A DNA stretch of 64,000 nt. It comes from Trichaptum fuscoviolaceum. Taxonomy: Eukaryota; Basidiomycota; Agaricomycetes; Hymenochaetales; Trichaptaceae. How positions within the stretch are numbered: position 1 is the stretch's first letter; each line of letters starts with the position of its first letter. The translations under genes and the position numbers were made by a program. The stretch spans positions 2,277,424-2,341,423 of the forward strand of contig CAJSYZ010000001.1 in NCBI GenBank assembly GCA_910574455.1, in the 5' to 3' direction. The notes below the pieces were generated by a model. It was given only the letters and a program-made list of their open reading frames with translations, did not search any database and was not told the origin of the DNA. Shown here piece after piece: positions 54,518-64,000 of the stretch.

Positions 54518-55747
54518 TCAGGCTGCATCGACAGGTGCCTCGGTGGTCTCAGCCGGTCCCGGGCAATCACGGGATATGTGACTAGCAACACAGGCATTAA
54601 TAGATGTCTTTGCTTTTGCAACTTTATACTTACCCTTCAGACCCGCACGTGTAACAAGCACGCTTCTGTGGCTGCGGGCAGTCACGACTAATGTGGCCCT
54701 GGACGAGGATGGTGTTAGTGAAAGCCTAGATGTCAAAAGAGTTATCCCAGAAAACTCACGACGCCCGAGCAATTGTAACATTTCGATCCTTGAACGCAGT
54801 CACGAGACAAATGACCTACGCCTCCGCATGTGTAGCTACGGTACAGAATTAGATCTGTCAGAAGTAAAGTTGTTTCTATGATTTCGACTCACCAAGTTTT
54901 GCCACCAGACCCTGACGAAAATCCGCCGCCAAAGCTGCCTCGTTCATTACCTCCAGCGGCTTCGGGACAGCTACGAGCAATATGCCCAGCCTTGCCACAA
55001 CGGTAGCATTCTGGTCCGGAGCTTTGGTTGCTGCTGTTGTTGAATGAGTTGTGACCAGAGTTTTCTTTGGCTGGCTCGGGGCAATCACGAGACTAAGAAC
55101 GAACATTAATGAATGCAATGTGATAGAAAGAAAGAAAACAATACGAACGATGTGACCCTCCTGTCCACACCGATAGCATGACTTTGCCTTGGTCTCTCCC
55201 GTGCAGTCACGAGAAACATGTCCCTCTTGACCACCTATGATCTCGATAAGCTTTCAATCTGATAACACACAATCGGGTAAGACCAACAATTGTAGCTGTA
55301 TGTTGCATTCAATCACAACTTATTCGTCAGAATCACAACATCAAGTGTACTACTTAGAAACGTCACCAGATTTGCTTCTTGGTGCAACTCGAGGCTTGGT
55401 GGCCGACTGCTCTCGTCATTTACGGATTGCATTAATTGTAGGACGCGCGTACAGATCGACAAGAGATCGCGTTGAAAATATCAAGTTTCATTGGCGTAGG
55501 TCGTCGCGTTTAATTCATAACAATCGACGTCGCACATATAAAAACAAGAATAATTGAACCATCAGCACGTCTCCACTCTCTATCAGAAAAGAAAAGAAAA
55601 GAGAAGAAAAGAAAAGAAATAAAACGCATAGAAGTAGCTTGATGTCAAGATCAAATGACTCATGCTACTGTAGCGATACGATACGATTAAACATCACAAA
55701 GCACACGCACATCCACCGCAGTTAAAGCAACCACGAGCACCTGACAT
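54518..55747 (-). CDS. GIS2: CCHC zinc-knuckle nucleic-acid-binding protein, Gis2/CNBP type
   Basis: Starts MSGARGCFNCGG at 55747 and ends PAETTEAPVDAA. The spliced reading holds seven CCHC knuckles (C-x2-C-x4-H-x4-C): CFNCGGFGHQASSC, CYNCGQEGHVSRDC, CYRCGQEGHISRDC, CYRCGKAGHIARSC, CYTCGGVGHLSRDC, CYNCSG..GHISRDC and CYTCGSEGHISRDC. A Gly/Ser-rich linker (GGGFSSGSGG) sits between knuckles 4 and 5. Early exons are 55711-55747, 55367-55406 and an 8-nt exon 55288-55295, then one from 55234 down. Nearly every knuckle is cut by an intron. Gis2/CNBP proteins bind single-stranded G-rich RNA or DNA and affect translation. Intron 1 (304 nt) contains a GAAAA-type microsatellite. Confidence 0.9.
55585..55624. 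repeat. (GAAAA)n-like microsatellite
   Basis: About 40 nt of GAAAA units with interruptions, inside intron 1 of the zinc-knuckle gene (pyrimidine tract on its coding strand). Confidence 0.8.
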
Positions 55748-56973
55748 TTCTCTTCGATCGGGGTGTTTTTTTTACTGGAAAATTGTTTGCCATCAGTATC
55801 GAGACTACACTGGCACGCGACAACGCCGCCAGCTCTTCTCTTCTTCATAAATCGTCAACAACTCCATGAAGAATGCATACAGGAGGAAAGATGAGGGAGT
55901 TTGTTCAACTACGAAGGCTGATACTGCAAAACTTGCTGCGAAGTGGTGTCGACGTGGTAGTGGAACGAGGACAAGTGATGGGCGGAGCACACGTGCATAA
56001 CTTAAGAGAAAATTCGCGTTACATAACGTGAGAGCGCGGGCGCAACTTGAACACCGCCACGCGCGCCTACCGCCATTCCAATTCAGCTGCGGCTCCTTCC
56101 AGTCACTGGCAACTCTTCCAGGTCTCCATTTATTCTTCTCAAATTTCAACTTCTTCATCGTGCTTGATATCCCTCTGACAGGTGTACAAACATCCTTCTA
56201 CCTCGGCGACTTAGTGAAATGCAGGCGTTTCTCATTACACCCTTCTGACCATCATTTATGTCATCTACATGGATGTTCTTCCGAGTCGCAACTATTCGCA
56301 AACAATTTCTCGATTTCCGAAAGAGATAAAAGCCGCCGGTGGGTGATTATCAGCATTATCTGGGCAACGTTTCCGACAGATGTGGATGAACATCATGAAG
56401 AAGGTATACATCGGCTCATTCGCGTCTCTCATGATTCAGCAATATCAGGAACGCTTCAATCTACCGCTGTTCTTAGTTGACTTTCTTCGCACGTCCGTAG
56501 CACCCATTGTTCCGCTTGACTTCTGGTGCCTCCAGGATGAACATGAGAGCCATACCAACGACTATTGAGCGGTGCCGATCAGGTTCGAAGTGCCTTAAGA
56601 GGGAAGATCTTGATTTCAGCAACTCCGATGGCAAAGCCTAATCGAACGTTTGCACTTCACCATCCGTATTTTCAAGAGTTCACGTACACTTGCATACACT
56701 GGCTCAATCCAACTTACATAGGGCGGCAAAGCGAAGCCTTCGTATCCATAGCTAAATCCTATACGCTGCAATCTTCTGTATAATCCGTTGGCATCGGTTC
56801 TCGGCAACAACAGGCGCTGGTAGCAGGTTCGGGCAGCCAATGAACGAAGACACGTGCGTGGCGAAGGAGGCAGACTCTCAACCGGTGCAACAGAGAGAAA
56901 GCAGCGCATTAGTATGAATAGATGATGGTTAATTATTTCCGTATCATACAAAAGATGCGGCTTGCGACGTTGC
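55748..56973. other. Intergenic or unresolved 5' region, about 1.2 kb
   Basis: Separates the zinc-knuckle gene start from the pseudokinase-GEF gene. Short frames exist on both strands (plus 56380-56568; minus 56616-57077) without motifs. Upstream exons of the pseudokinase gene could hide here, since its first recognised exon follows an AG (CTTTCTCACAG). Confidence 0.4.
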
Positions 56974-59900
56974 ATGTTAATTTCCTGCTTTCTCACAGAT
57001 CCCCTGGGCTGCGTCTCCCGCCTGCTTGGCCTCCGAAGCCAGTCTACCCATATGGTGCACCCATCCTTTGGCGCCATGCTCGACGGCCTGCAAAGCGCAC
57101 AAGAATGCGCACGCCAAATGAAAGTACACCGGGTAAGTCTTTGGTATATCCGGGGGAAATCTCGATTCCCTATGGTACTAATAATATTTGCTTACTATCT
57201 CCACAATCCAGAGACAATGCGAACTGCTCTGCTCTTTTGTGGAAAACGCTTTGACCAGAGCCGCCCAGGCGGAACGAGGGCCGGAGAGCAGTCAACAATG
57301 GGATGAGTGAGCACACTTGCCGCAATCATCATCCAAACCTTAGTTATTAACGTGCCTCACTAGCGCACTGTCTGTCCTACAGAGTAAACTGACAGAATGG
57401 TCTCGGATGGACTATATACAGAGCTACTTACAGTCGGATCGGATCCGTGTCGGTATCGACGAACTTTACGGTGAACTAAAGTGGACTGCCAAAAACTTGG
57501 AGGTACTAATCCGTCTCATTGCTGCATTTTATATTAATTCATAAACTCACATGTTTAATATTATCTGTAGGGATCTCCGCTGCAGCTTAGCGAAATGCGT
57601 AGGCAAGACGAGGATCTACTTCAAAATATTCTGGTTACGATATGCACGAACAATAATTACTTCAACAAGGTCTTTCAGCAATCCTCTGACTCAATCCGTC
57701 TCTTCGTCAAAAGACTTCAGAGCGTAAGATTCTCATCGCTGTCATCGATTATGAAGGGAACGTAATGTAACATAACTAGGTTATTCGGGCTGACCTCTTT
57801 CACGACAAGGAACAACTAAACCTTGAACTTGCATTGAAATCGCTATATAAGAACGCTAACGTACACCTGCGCACGCCGGACTTGACAACCATGATTCGCA
57901 ATATTGACCTTGCACCTATGGACAAGAACGCAATGACTTCGTCGTACAAAGCTGTATGGATCGATGAGATAGTAGTCATGAAAGCGCTTAGGCGTCCGCG
58001 CGACAAGAACTCGTCTAGCAAGGTCAATATCGTCCTTTAATCCTCATCACAATTCTTACTAATATCTACAGCAGATATTGGGGAAGGAATTTGAACAATA
58101 CTTCAACGTTCGCCATCCCGATATCACCCGGGTGTATGGCATGTTCGCCAACGATTCGCTCGGGTACTGTGTCGTGCGTGATCACCTCATATCTGGGTTC
58201 AACACTTTGCTGATCAGATACTACAGGTCTCACCTGCCATTAGAGGCGTGGACATACTGTCTCATATCCAGCGAAGTGGTGACAGCGACATCCTCACTTG
58301 GGCGAAAGACATCGCGGGCGCCCTTAGCTATCTGCACAACCTCGAACCGCCGATAGCAATGGGATGTATACGCGCAGTATGTGCTTCCGCTGCTCAAAAT
58401 GGTTGGTATGTACTTAATGATTATCCCTAGGATGATATATGTGTGAAGGGGAACAAGAAGGGCGTCGTCATTCGTGAATTTGGCTTACTTCAACTTTGCG
58501 GCCAACCTGTGAAGGCCGTACAAGAAAACCTACCTTGGTGTTCCCCAGAAGTAATACGCGCCTCAAGGATAATGCAGCAATCCTTAGAAACGCATCTTGT
58601 TTGTACGACGGAAAGCGACATGTACTCATATGGTTCGTTTAGCTTCTCTGCGCTTCTCCAAGAACGGAAACTCATGTCATTTCCGCAAATTAGCTATGTT
58701 TTTATTTGGTGCGCCTCACACTGTCTAATTTATAGCTCTTCAAAGACGCTCATACTTCTACTTGATCTTTTTTTATCACGGCACATCAGAAGTAAGTAGG
58801 AACTACATCCTTTGCTTGCCTTCGTCCTGTTAATCTGTTTATGTAAGGTATTCACCGGACAAGTGCCATTTCACCATATATCTGACGCCAGTATGGTTGA
58901 ACCAGAAATTCTCCATGGGACACGCCCGATCATGTCGAAAGAACATAAATCTAGAGCCACAGTCCGGGGCTGGTCTACAGATGTGCAGAAGGTCATGCGG
59001 GCTTGTTGGGATGGAGACCCTAAGAAAAGACCCGCCGCCCAAACAATTTCCGAGATTCTTTCTGCGATCATTGACAGTCGGGCTGGTAAGCTTTAGATTT
59101 GCTGTCTGACTCGACAGGTCCTGACCTGCTTATAACTCGATAGGCACTGTAGATCGCCCCGTTTCGTCCGCTTCTGACTCCTCAGAAAATATTAGTCTGG
59201 TCAGTTTTGGATCTGGAGGGTCGAGGAGCAACTCGCTGCAATATCCACAGACACCGGAAACAAAGGCGTCAAGTATCTTTGGAAGCCCTTCCCTCGCCTC
59301 AAGTTCTTCGTTCAATCAAGCTCATGCTTCGTGGTTGTCGACAAGCCCTCACCTCAATGATTTGATTGGCGTAGCCATAGAGGATCCATCAACCATCGAC
59401 ATGGGAAGGAAGATGTCAGCTATCTCTTTTCAATCAGGTAAATGGGATTGTTCTAGTGTGAGTGTGCTCATGCTAAGTAGTCAATTCTCTAGACAAGATG
59501 AATGTATCTGAGAAGACGATACGCGCAAATCCGCGGTCATCTTTCTCTGATGACAGCGACGATGAGAGTCATTTGGGGAAGGAGAATACTGCATACGAGC
59601 GCATGCCGAAAATTAGGAATCCTTCTCTGAGCTCGACAAAGAAGCGCATAAATAAGGAACGTTTCGACATCCTCGTTGGGAGGATGACGGTCGATGGCAA
59701 GATAGACCCGAAGTGGGCAGGTGTCGCATCTATGGAGGGTCTGCGGTCAATCACCCGGGGGCCGAGGCGGCTCACGCAGGTCACGGCTGTCGAGAATATT
59801 TTGAATCGAGAAGTGCAGTTCTGTGGAGACAAGACTGCAGATTACTTTGCCCAGCGCCTTCGCCAAGATTCGTCGATCTTAGGCGAGGCAAGAACAGAAG

Positions 59901-62900
59901 AGTTTCTGTCACATATTCTAGAAGATAGTCATAACCTTCGTTTGGTGAACGAACATTTCAAAAACGCTTTACAAGCATGCTCGGACGTAGTCGCCTTAGG
60001 GTTCACGAGGATGGCTCTTCTCTGTAAGGAAGGTACGCATTCCGAGATGGCCACACATGGAGTTGAGGAACTCGTGCTTATCGTTTCTCACTTTAGCGGC
60101 GTTTCAGATCTCTATTTCTTACCCAGAGTATATCCATAATCTTCCGGTTGTAGAGAGTATGATTCAGGATGAAATGCAGTCAAATACTCGCTTTGCCCAT
60201 ATGATGCAGGTAGTAGGGATTTTTTTTCGCTTGTATTTTCTGCACAGACTACGATCTGACCATGGCTTTAAGGAGCAAATGGATGATTCACTGACCTTGC
60301 ATCAAGCACTGCTCAGGTTCCTACGATCCCCAGCCACGCACCTCGACTCTCATCCTCGTGCCTTACAATTGATCCTAAATGAAATGACGACGGGTGATCA
60401 GGAAGCTGATGCCTTACTGGAGGCTCGACAGGAAATGAACAAGGCAGTTTATCTTGTCCATCTAGCTTCCTGGCAACAGAGCGAAAGGAAGGGCAGTTGG
60501 AAGGACTATGTCCTACCGGAGGCAATGCGGGAAGTAAAAAGAGATGTCACTAACCGCCAAATGTACGTGCAGGAAACCTGTGGCGATTGTCTTTGCACGC
60601 TAACAACACGATACATCACAGCGCAATATTTAGCCTCATAAATGAGGAGCGCGACTACGTGAGGAGACTCGAAGTCTTGCGGGTATGCCCCATTTTTTTA
60701 TTAGTCCAAGAGCGTAGTTTATGCATAATTTTTAGGGTGTTCTTCTCGTAATTCAAGATGAAGTGGCCAACCTTCGGCGAAGAGATGATGCAACTATGCA
60801 AGATAGCATGAGGTCTTTAGTCGTAATCTTGGGCGATCTCCTTCGCTTTCATCGCCAGCTTTCGGACAACTTCTTTACCTTGCAGCGCAGCCAACATCCT
60901 TTCATCGGACCAATTGTTTCGACGTGTGGTATCGATCAGATACCATGGCATTCTCTTTACGACTTCCGCTTCGCGTCTTCGTATCAAATATTAGCGAAAA
61001 TAATGGAAGGGAGCAAAGTTCGGGCAGGAATATTTAGGCGTGTTATGCAGGTACGTACTTAACACTAATATCTCAAGCGTGATAAAGCATACTATAATTA
61101 GGATATGGTCCCCGACGAGGCCGATTTTATGACTTTCTTACGTCTACCAAGTCTCCATCTTAGCAACCTTGTCAAACTCTTGATGGAGGTTTCTGAATCC
61201 ACCTCCTCAGAGAACGAAGACCGCCAGCTCCTTGACGAACAACTTTCGAGATTGTGGACCACTTGTAGACAGGTGGAAATGAAGACTTCTTTGAACAAAG
61301 AACGAGCCCGTCTAGCTAGCCTTGCGTCTGCCCTGGATTTCTCAAAGTTTCCTGGTGCTATTGATGTGAGTGCAAGACTTCAGCGAAATTCACGTTGTTC
61401 ACTAAAAGCGTATTTTTAGGACATCCATCTGGCATCTGAGTCACGTATACTTGTTATGTCTGGACCTGTAAAGATGGTGTCGAGTGACTCACAGACAGGT
61501 CAAATCTTCGTAGAGGAATCATTCATTGTTCTTCTTGATAATTATCGTAGGTTCCTCCTGTTTCTGTGCACAAGAAAAGGCTCCGTAACCATTTTGCTAA
61601 CGCATTGTCTTCTGTCGTCTATCATTAGTGCTATTTGCCGATAAAATAGACAATCAAGGGATTAACCGATTTGTTGTCTCTCGACGTGTAAGGCGTCTTG
61701 CTTACCGAGTTGTGTGTGTTTTTCTTACTGGAATTTGACCATAGCCACTTCCCTTGGACATTGCTCATTTTGACTTTGGGAACATTCCATTATTCTCAAT
61801 GGAGTCTGTCGTACCATGCGTGACTGTTGCGCGCTTGGCCGGTCTGGGACGACCACTGCATTTGTATACATACACGGAGACGCTGAATACGATATGGAAA
61901 GACAAGTTCAAAGAAGCATTAGCAATGCGTGCTACCGCAAGAGAAACCACAAAGGTACTTATATTGTCTAGTCAGGAATGTGTTTCACTAGTAGAGCTGC
62001 GCTGATACACACACAGATTGTTGACTTAGAATTACTTCACAAATTCATGAAGATGCCCAGTTGTTCATCTGAATTTAGTATGTGATCTCTTATTTTTATT
62101 GCGCACCTCCTAACAAGTCTTTAAGATCACAACGGGCTTTCGAACCTTGTCGTTGCATGTAACAACCCGACGTCTGGCATCTGGCTTAGAAAGAGTGATG
62201 AAAGTGAGTGATGTGAGCGGTTGTTACTTGTCGGAGTCTTAACATGTCTTTATTCAAGGTTCTTTACAACATGTTATTGATCAACCGAGTGTGTCCGGTC
62301 TCACAGTGGTGAAAGAACTTGGCATAGCACTGTTACTGACGGAAAACGTATGGACTCACATAAACTGTGATACTTCATTGACACTAAGACCCTATGATCA
62401 TGCGCAGAATCTGTATGCTTATCGTCTGGAAGAAATAGTCAAAGGTGGAAAACAATCGCGACGTTGTCTGGACGAAACGATGACGATTAATTTCTACCGG
62501 ATCGGTATGCTGAGGGGTGCCTTCTTCCTCGTCCTCTCGGGTGTGCGCAAAGGGGTAAGTCGCGCGTAATTCTAGGCCTTCTGTCTTATGTAGCTGCTAA
62601 CTTCATCACAGAAACTTGTGCTGCGCTTCTACGAAGCGCACCAGAGTTCCAAATCCCCCAAGGTACTTTCATTCAAAAACAAATTTGGACCCTTCAGCTT
62701 TTATGCAGTGAGTTCTTAACGGGTACCCACAGGTCCCGGTGACTGAAAATACAAAATTCTAGGAGGCTGAGATGATGTACGAAGTGAAAGATGTGCAGTT
62801 TCTGACAAGCAGCCTTGTCCTCGTGACAGATAATTCCCAGCTTGTGACCTTCAATAAGTTTGTTCATTCATTCCAGCCTCTAGCTTTCCTCTGACAACAA

Positions 62901-63426
62901 TGATGCCAGCTCGACTGAATTGAGAGATAATCTCACAAACGCGAAACGGCAGTTTGTTCCGTTCGACGATGACCCACAAGTGGAGTTGGTGGATAGATGC
63001 CGCGCATCAGAACCTATTGCCGTGCACAGAACAAAGGATGATTTCGTCTTGTGTTACAAAGGTAAGAATGCATTCTCGTTGTAGTCCATGACAGAATAAC
63101 AATTGGACTTAGAATTCGCGGCCTACATCAACCTCAACGGACGCCTGGCAGCTATGACCGTTGAATGGGAAGTGGAAAATGTGCAGCGCATCATCTTCCG
63201 TCATCCATACATGTTTGTCTTTGGCTCTCGCGCGATTGAAGTGCGCCAGATCGTCACTCGTGAACTTGAGCAGCTCATACCCGTTCCTGGTCAGCTGGAG
63301 GTCTCATATGAAGCAGTTGGCAGCCCGGAATTCTACACCAACTTTGGTATCCACATCATCATGAAAACTAATTCGCTATCTGGAGATTTAGCCCCTTTCA
63401 ATCTACTTCGCATTCGCCGAATTTGA
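56974..63426 (+). CDS. Pseudokinase - RhoGEF (DH) - PH - CNH protein
   Basis: A long multi-exon gene; the start is uncertain. An N-terminal helical part (57000-57780) leads to a protein-kinase-like domain (57840-59085). It has VVMKALRRP (Lys), FNVRHPDITRVYGMF, LTWAKDIAGALSYLHNLEPPIA, ENLPWCSPEV, the late motif VMRACWDGDPKKRPAAQTISEIL and a TKL-like layout. The glycine loop is absent, HRD reads MGCIR and DFG reads EFG, so it is probably catalytically dead. A Ser-rich linker follows (59140-59450) and splices in frame into a conserved block (FDILVGRMTVDGKIDPKWAG). The rest is a DH-type domain (IFSLINEERDYVRRLEVLR, LPSLHLSNLVKLLMEV), a PH-like part (ESRILVMSGPVKMV) and a CNH C-terminus (LDIAHFDFGNIPLF to LAPFNLLRIRRI). 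Rom2-like DH-PH-CNH proteins activate Rho1 in cell-wall signalling. Confidence 0.75.
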
Positions 63427-63709
63427 ATCGTTTAGTTCAAACAAATGATGAGTTATGTACTTCTGTTACATAGTAATCAGCTTTGCCACTTGTCGACCCG
63501 TGCTCGCTTCTTGTATCGCTAACCTGTAGCTATCTTAGTTTTTGTATTGAAGACGAAAAAGCTTATTTAGAGGTCTTGTCAATATACCTTTCTCTCGCTG
63601 ACTTTTGCAGTCCGAAATCCCGCCAAAACACACCTCTGGCCAGATGTTCATCCAATATACGAATGAAAATAGAATAGATAGTGGAACAACAGAAAACAAT
63701 GAAACAGTT
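63427..63709. other. Convergent 3' ends, no gene
   Basis: Spacer between the GEF stop and the Rpn8 stop. Short plus-strand frames over 63483-63917 are shadows, the later ones antisense to Rpn8. Confidence 0.5.
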
Positions 63710-64000
63710 TTACTTCGGTTTCTCACCACCTTTACCATCTACATCACTCCCCGCCTTTGCAGCCTCTCCTTTGTCCGCCTTAGTCGACTTCTTGTTTTTA
63801 TCCTCCCCCTTGCCTTCCTCGAGCTCCGCTCTTCCATTGGCAGCCTTGTTGTCTACAAGGGCGTGCAAAGCAATGACAGCTCGCACAAGACTGCTTAAAT
63901 ACACAACAAGGAGTTGATCGTTTGTATTAGAGATGAAACTTTGCGTGACAGCGGGATCCTCGAGGTCAGGAAGAAGGTTGAAGACATCTTGCAAGTGATA
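63710..64000 (-). CDS. RPN8: 26S proteasome regulatory subunit Rpn8, C-terminal part (runs off the window)
   Basis: The frame is open to the window edge and encodes YHLQDVFNLLPDLEDP, then TNDQLLVVYLSSLVRAVIALHALVDNKAANG, the helical C-terminal region of Rpn8/PSMD7. A charged Lys/Glu-rich tail ends GGEKPK. The MPN domain lies outside the window to the right. Rpn8 is the catalytically inactive MPN partner of Rpn11 in the proteasome lid. The tail is longer than the conserved core, as in other fungi. Confidence 0.93.
   Translation of the reverse strand, partial: YHLQDVFNLLPDLEDPAVTQSFISNTNDQLLVVYLSSLVRAVIALHALVDNKAANGRAELEEGKGEDKNKKSTKADKGEAAKAGSDVDGKGGEKPK

Noticed and set aside
56616..57077. 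153-codon minus-strand frame
   Set aside because: It has no motif and overlaps the first recognised exon of the pseudokinase-GEF gene on the other strand.

Overview
The window is nuclear DNA of a filamentous basidiomycete, most likely an agaricomycete. Genes are split by many short introns (mostly 45-70 nt, GT-AG with a few GC-AG). The conserved genes read as fungal (fibrillarin, PMT2-type O-mannosyltransferase, Rpn8, a Gis2/CNBP-like zinc-knuckle protein). Several lineage-restricted genes and a Plavaka transposase are of the kind expanded in mushroom-forming fungi. Gene models come from hand-placed splice sites that keep frame and restore conserved motifs; no alignment could be run.

Layout. 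(1) 1-6750: no supported gene to 2037, then a lineage-specific unknown (+, 2038-3988) and an EEB1/EHT1-like alpha/beta hydrolase (-, 4170-5993). (2) 6751-33160 is rich in mobile elements. Gene A (-, from 13637) has a run of tiny phase-0 exons. A 2.5-kb hAT-like element (7166-9686, 8-bp target duplication CGTCTTCC) has cut off its acidic C-terminus, and it carries pieces of a GT31-like glycosyltransferase and of an F-box/LRR-type gene. Divergent from gene A is a Plavaka-family transposase (+, 13910-25973, 1163 codons). Its first exon is broken by a very young Ty3/gypsy chromovirus (14390-22456, TSD GATAC, LTRs differing by one indel) that is itself damaged. Next come an unknown coiled-coil gene C (-) and a trypsin-like serine protease gene D (+). 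The spacers around the transposase, C and D share palindromic motifs, so the cluster may be one composite Plavaka element.

(3) 33160-38320: a decayed BCS1-like AAA-ATPase gene and a DEDDy 3'-5' exonuclease. (4) 38322-64000 is mostly housekeeping. In order: a SET-domain methyltransferase (-) divergent from an SDR oxidoreductase (+); a large Ser/Pro-rich protein (-) divergent from a UPF0658-like Golgi membrane protein (+); a DNAJC9-like J-protein; fibrillarin; PMT2; a seven-knuckle CCHC protein (-); a long pseudokinase-RhoGEF-PH-CNH protein; and the C-terminal end of proteasome subunit Rpn8, which runs off the right edge.

The most interesting points are the transposon nest with two precise, frame-preserving insertion sites, the possible Plavaka cargo cluster with a protease, the phase-0 mini-exon array of gene A, the pseudokinase fused to a Rho exchange factor, and four exons of 8-10 nt.
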